From assembly GCA_003024785.1 (NCBI GenBank), contig PUQB01000956.1, positions 1 through 64,000 of the forward strand: a DNA stretch of 64,000 nucleotides, in the 5' to 3' direction. Origin of the DNA: Selaginella tamariscina (Eukaryota > Streptophyta > Lycopodiopsida > Selaginellales > Selaginellaceae). Position numbers and translations under genes: made by a program. The notes under the pieces are model-generated. The model made no database searches, was not told the DNA's origin, and saw only the letters and a program-made list of their open reading frames with translations. The first letter of the stretch is position 1; each line of letters begins with the position of its first letter. This document shows positions 61,765 through 64,000 of the stretch, piece by piece.

Positions 61765-62019
61765 AGCATTGTAGAAAATGCAGGTTCATCCAAGCTGATT
61801 GGTTAATCTTTCAACATGTGTGTGTTCATGTGTACATGTGTGTGCTCTCAAGATAAAAGTTAGCATGTAAATATAATGACATGTTTAAGCACTCAAGTCA
61901 AATATTATTAACATATAGTAAATAGCTAGACCATCTTACTGTATTAGCGCGCGCGCACACCTCGTTATGACGTGTATATAAATGAATACCGATATAACAT
62001 ACTCGTGTTTCTGTGTTAG

Positions 62020-62135
62020 TGAGCTAAAGAATTAATCGATGAATTGTGCAAAAAGCTGGATAATGTCACGGATACAATGTCAAAGTTAGTGGCATTGTTG
62101 AACTACAATGGATAACTGATGACTACTTCGGTCGG
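62020..62135 (+). pseudogene. Partial copy of the second exon of the 47-kb coiled-coil gene
   Basis: The stretch 'gcaaaaagctggataatgt-(ca/ga)-(c/a)ggataca' and 'gtggcattgttgaactacaatgga' repeats 47308-47420 nearly base for base, preceded by an acceptor-like gtgttag. TGG of the anchor start has become TAA (ggataactgatgactac), and the hydrophobic anchor is lost. The first exon is not found upstream, where the chromovirus ends 250 bp away. Confidence 0.75.
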
Positions 62136-64000
62136 TATCGACTACAATGGTATCTAGCTTGTTTAATACATGATGGCAAGCACGAGTGACGTGTCTGAGG
62201 TTTTGAGGAGCATAGACAGAGACACACATATATACACATATCCATCTATACATGCATATGTGTAAACCATGTCTACAAAGTGTCATCGTATTATTTATGG
62301 AGAATAAACCTATATTATTACGAAACCTTCCGTTCTGTTTCTTTTATATTGTATATGTTTTTACACTCGGCTTTTTTATTTTGCAGTAGCATAAGATCTA
62401 CACCGCCATCACGTGTTATACATTCATGTATGACAGAGCCGCGACTTGCAGGATTACTACAGACTGAAGTAACATTAGACCATTTCTAAAGATTACAGTC
62501 TTATGTTGACAACTTAGCTTGGTCATAATTACTTAACATTATTTCTATTTTAAAGCATTGCATTTTCGAAATAATTTCCATGCAGTTAAAACGGTTCCAT
62601 TGCATTTGGTACTTATATACATATTCTTCATGTTCGTGTCAACATTGATTTCACGTCCCCTTTGTATATAATGTTATTCTAATTAGATTTTACACGAGCA
62701 ATTGTGTGTGTGTGTGCAGAAGTTTTCAGCAAATAAAAACTATATTACCAAATATATAGAGTTCTTGAATATATAAAGACATAAGAGTATATAGGTACAA
62801 AATGTGATTAGTTTTATACATAGAGAGAGGCGGTCTTGCAATTAAATACTTGGTAGTTGCTTATATTAATCATTAGATAGAAATTATTATATACTTAATA
62901 TGCGTGTATATCTTATTTAAATTTTAATAATCTTTTAACATGACTAATACTTAATGTTTACAATCTTTACTCTCTCTCTCTTCTGATGAGCATCTAGTTT
63001 AAGTACAAAGAAAGCATCACTTGGATTGGCACCGCTAACAATGTGTGTGTGTCTATTTACATACATAGAACATGGTTATATATATATAACCATGTATAGA
63101 TTAATTTTATGCACAACGACAACACAGATTAGCAACTTGATTAAATTGAGTGTTGTATATGAGAATTTTATCTAAACAAAGTTTAGATTTGACTTTAGTA
63201 AGTTCATATTTATTTGATATAAAAATATGGAATAATTATAATATGTAAGCTCATTAGATTATATTATATCATGGTTTATTCAAAATGAATTTAATATAAT
63301 CAAATATTATATTATTATATATAATTGGACGTTAAACAATTAGTAATAATTATTAATTATGCAGTTATTATTAAATACATAAGCTAAATACATAAAAGAG
63401 CAACTGCATTAATTAGTAATAATTGTTTCTTACCTTTGAATTACGACAGGTACAGAACAATGTATACATATAAATTAAGGTGTATTTGCACTGGCCCTTA
63501 CATTACATTAATCTGGGTAAGGGTTAAGGGTGAATAGTGTTCGGACACAACCCCCCAATGAAGGGCCTGCCCAACCAAGGGTCGGAGTTAAAGTTAAGGG
63601 TTTAACATCAGTATTGACCCTTGGATAACGTTTCAAATTTAAGATAATGGCCATTTATTCACACTGATTTTTCTTACAAATTTTAAGTAGAATACTAAGA
63701 AAGAAAATTGTGTTCACATTGTGTATAGAAATGTGTATATTGTATTAGCCCAAAACCCTAACTTATATATAGGAGCGAGTGCTGACTGTTATCAAAATCC
63801 ACTATACTAATAATAGTATGTGTGCATATAGTCATACACATGGACCATCTCCTCTCGAAAGGATGAAAGGTGGTTAGGGTTTTTAAATGGCCCAGATCTA
63901 GAGGAACATCAGGAGGAGGCACTCGTGGATCTGTAGGTGCACAACTTGTTCCTAACCCTATTACACAAAATGCTTCAACCATTACACATGCATAATCTCT
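62136..64000. other. AT-rich intergenic DNA to the window end
   Basis: No gene that I can defend. Contains (GT)n at ~62704 and a purine/pyrimidine-rich patch at 63480-63620 (gggtaagggttaaggg). At 63870-63995 both strands have short open frames, and telobox-like words (ttagggttt at ~63876, cctaaccct at ~63951) suggest the edge of a gene promoter beyond the window. Confidence 0.45.

Overview
This window is nuclear DNA of a land plant. Eukaryotic evidence: nearly every gene is built of short exons with GT..AG introns. Plant evidence: DYW-type pentatricopeptide-repeat (PPR) proteins, a PLATZ factor, an STP-type sugar transporter, a PR-1/CAP gene and chromodomain-bearing Ty3/gypsy retroelements. 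Many introns are only about 47-90 bp (for example 9497-9543, 3815-3864, 2530-2582, 21552-21599), shorter than is normal in seed plants. Tiny introns together with many DYW-type PPR genes fit a lycophyte of the Selaginella type best; this is an inference. Intergenic DNA is very AT-rich, with many (CA/GT)n and (TA)n tracts.

Layout. 1-3971 (+): multi-exon transposase-like gene, 5' end outside the window. 4-9 kb: AT-rich DNA with small repeats. 9.1-9.7 kb (+): PR-1-like secreted CAP gene. 9.85-12.4 kb (-): TRF-like Myb (telobox-type) gene, head-to-head with a long DYW-type PPR gene (12.8-15.55 kb, +). 15.6-21.3 kb: AT-rich gene desert. 21.3-24.8 kb: compact island with a zinc-ribbon protein (-), a PLATZ protein (+) and a PBL28-like receptor-like cytoplasmic kinase (-). 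26.1-34.2 kb: decayed gypsy chromovirus, then a decayed PIF/Harbinger element with two convergent reading frames. 35.5-40.5 kb: monosaccharide transporter (-), Dr1/NC2-beta (-), glyoxalase I fragment (+) and a kelch-like protein (-). 43.1-46.4 kb (+): second PPR gene, lacking a DYW domain. 47 kb (+): small coiled-coil, tail-anchored protein. 47.5-53 kb: diverged repeats. 53.7-55.6 kb (+): decayed gypsy fragment. 55641-61764 (-): complete chromovirus with two LTRs and a 5-bp target duplication (AGCAT). 62.0 kb: partial copy of the 47-kb gene.

Most genes carry single-base frame breaks, yet splice sites, catalytic motifs and codon sense are kept on both sides of each break. Almost all are explained by one missing base, usually in a short homopolymer. 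Residual assembly indels therefore look more likely than wholesale pseudogenisation. Intact exceptions are Dr1, the zinc-ribbon gene and the tail-anchored gene.

The genes do not form a pathway; this is an ordinary mix of housekeeping, organelle RNA-editing, signalling, transport and stress genes separated by transposons. The least explained items are the transposase-like gene at the left edge, the coiled-coil gene with its distant partial copy, the telomere-repeat palindrome upstream of the TRF-like gene, and the large diverged repeats at 48-53 kb.
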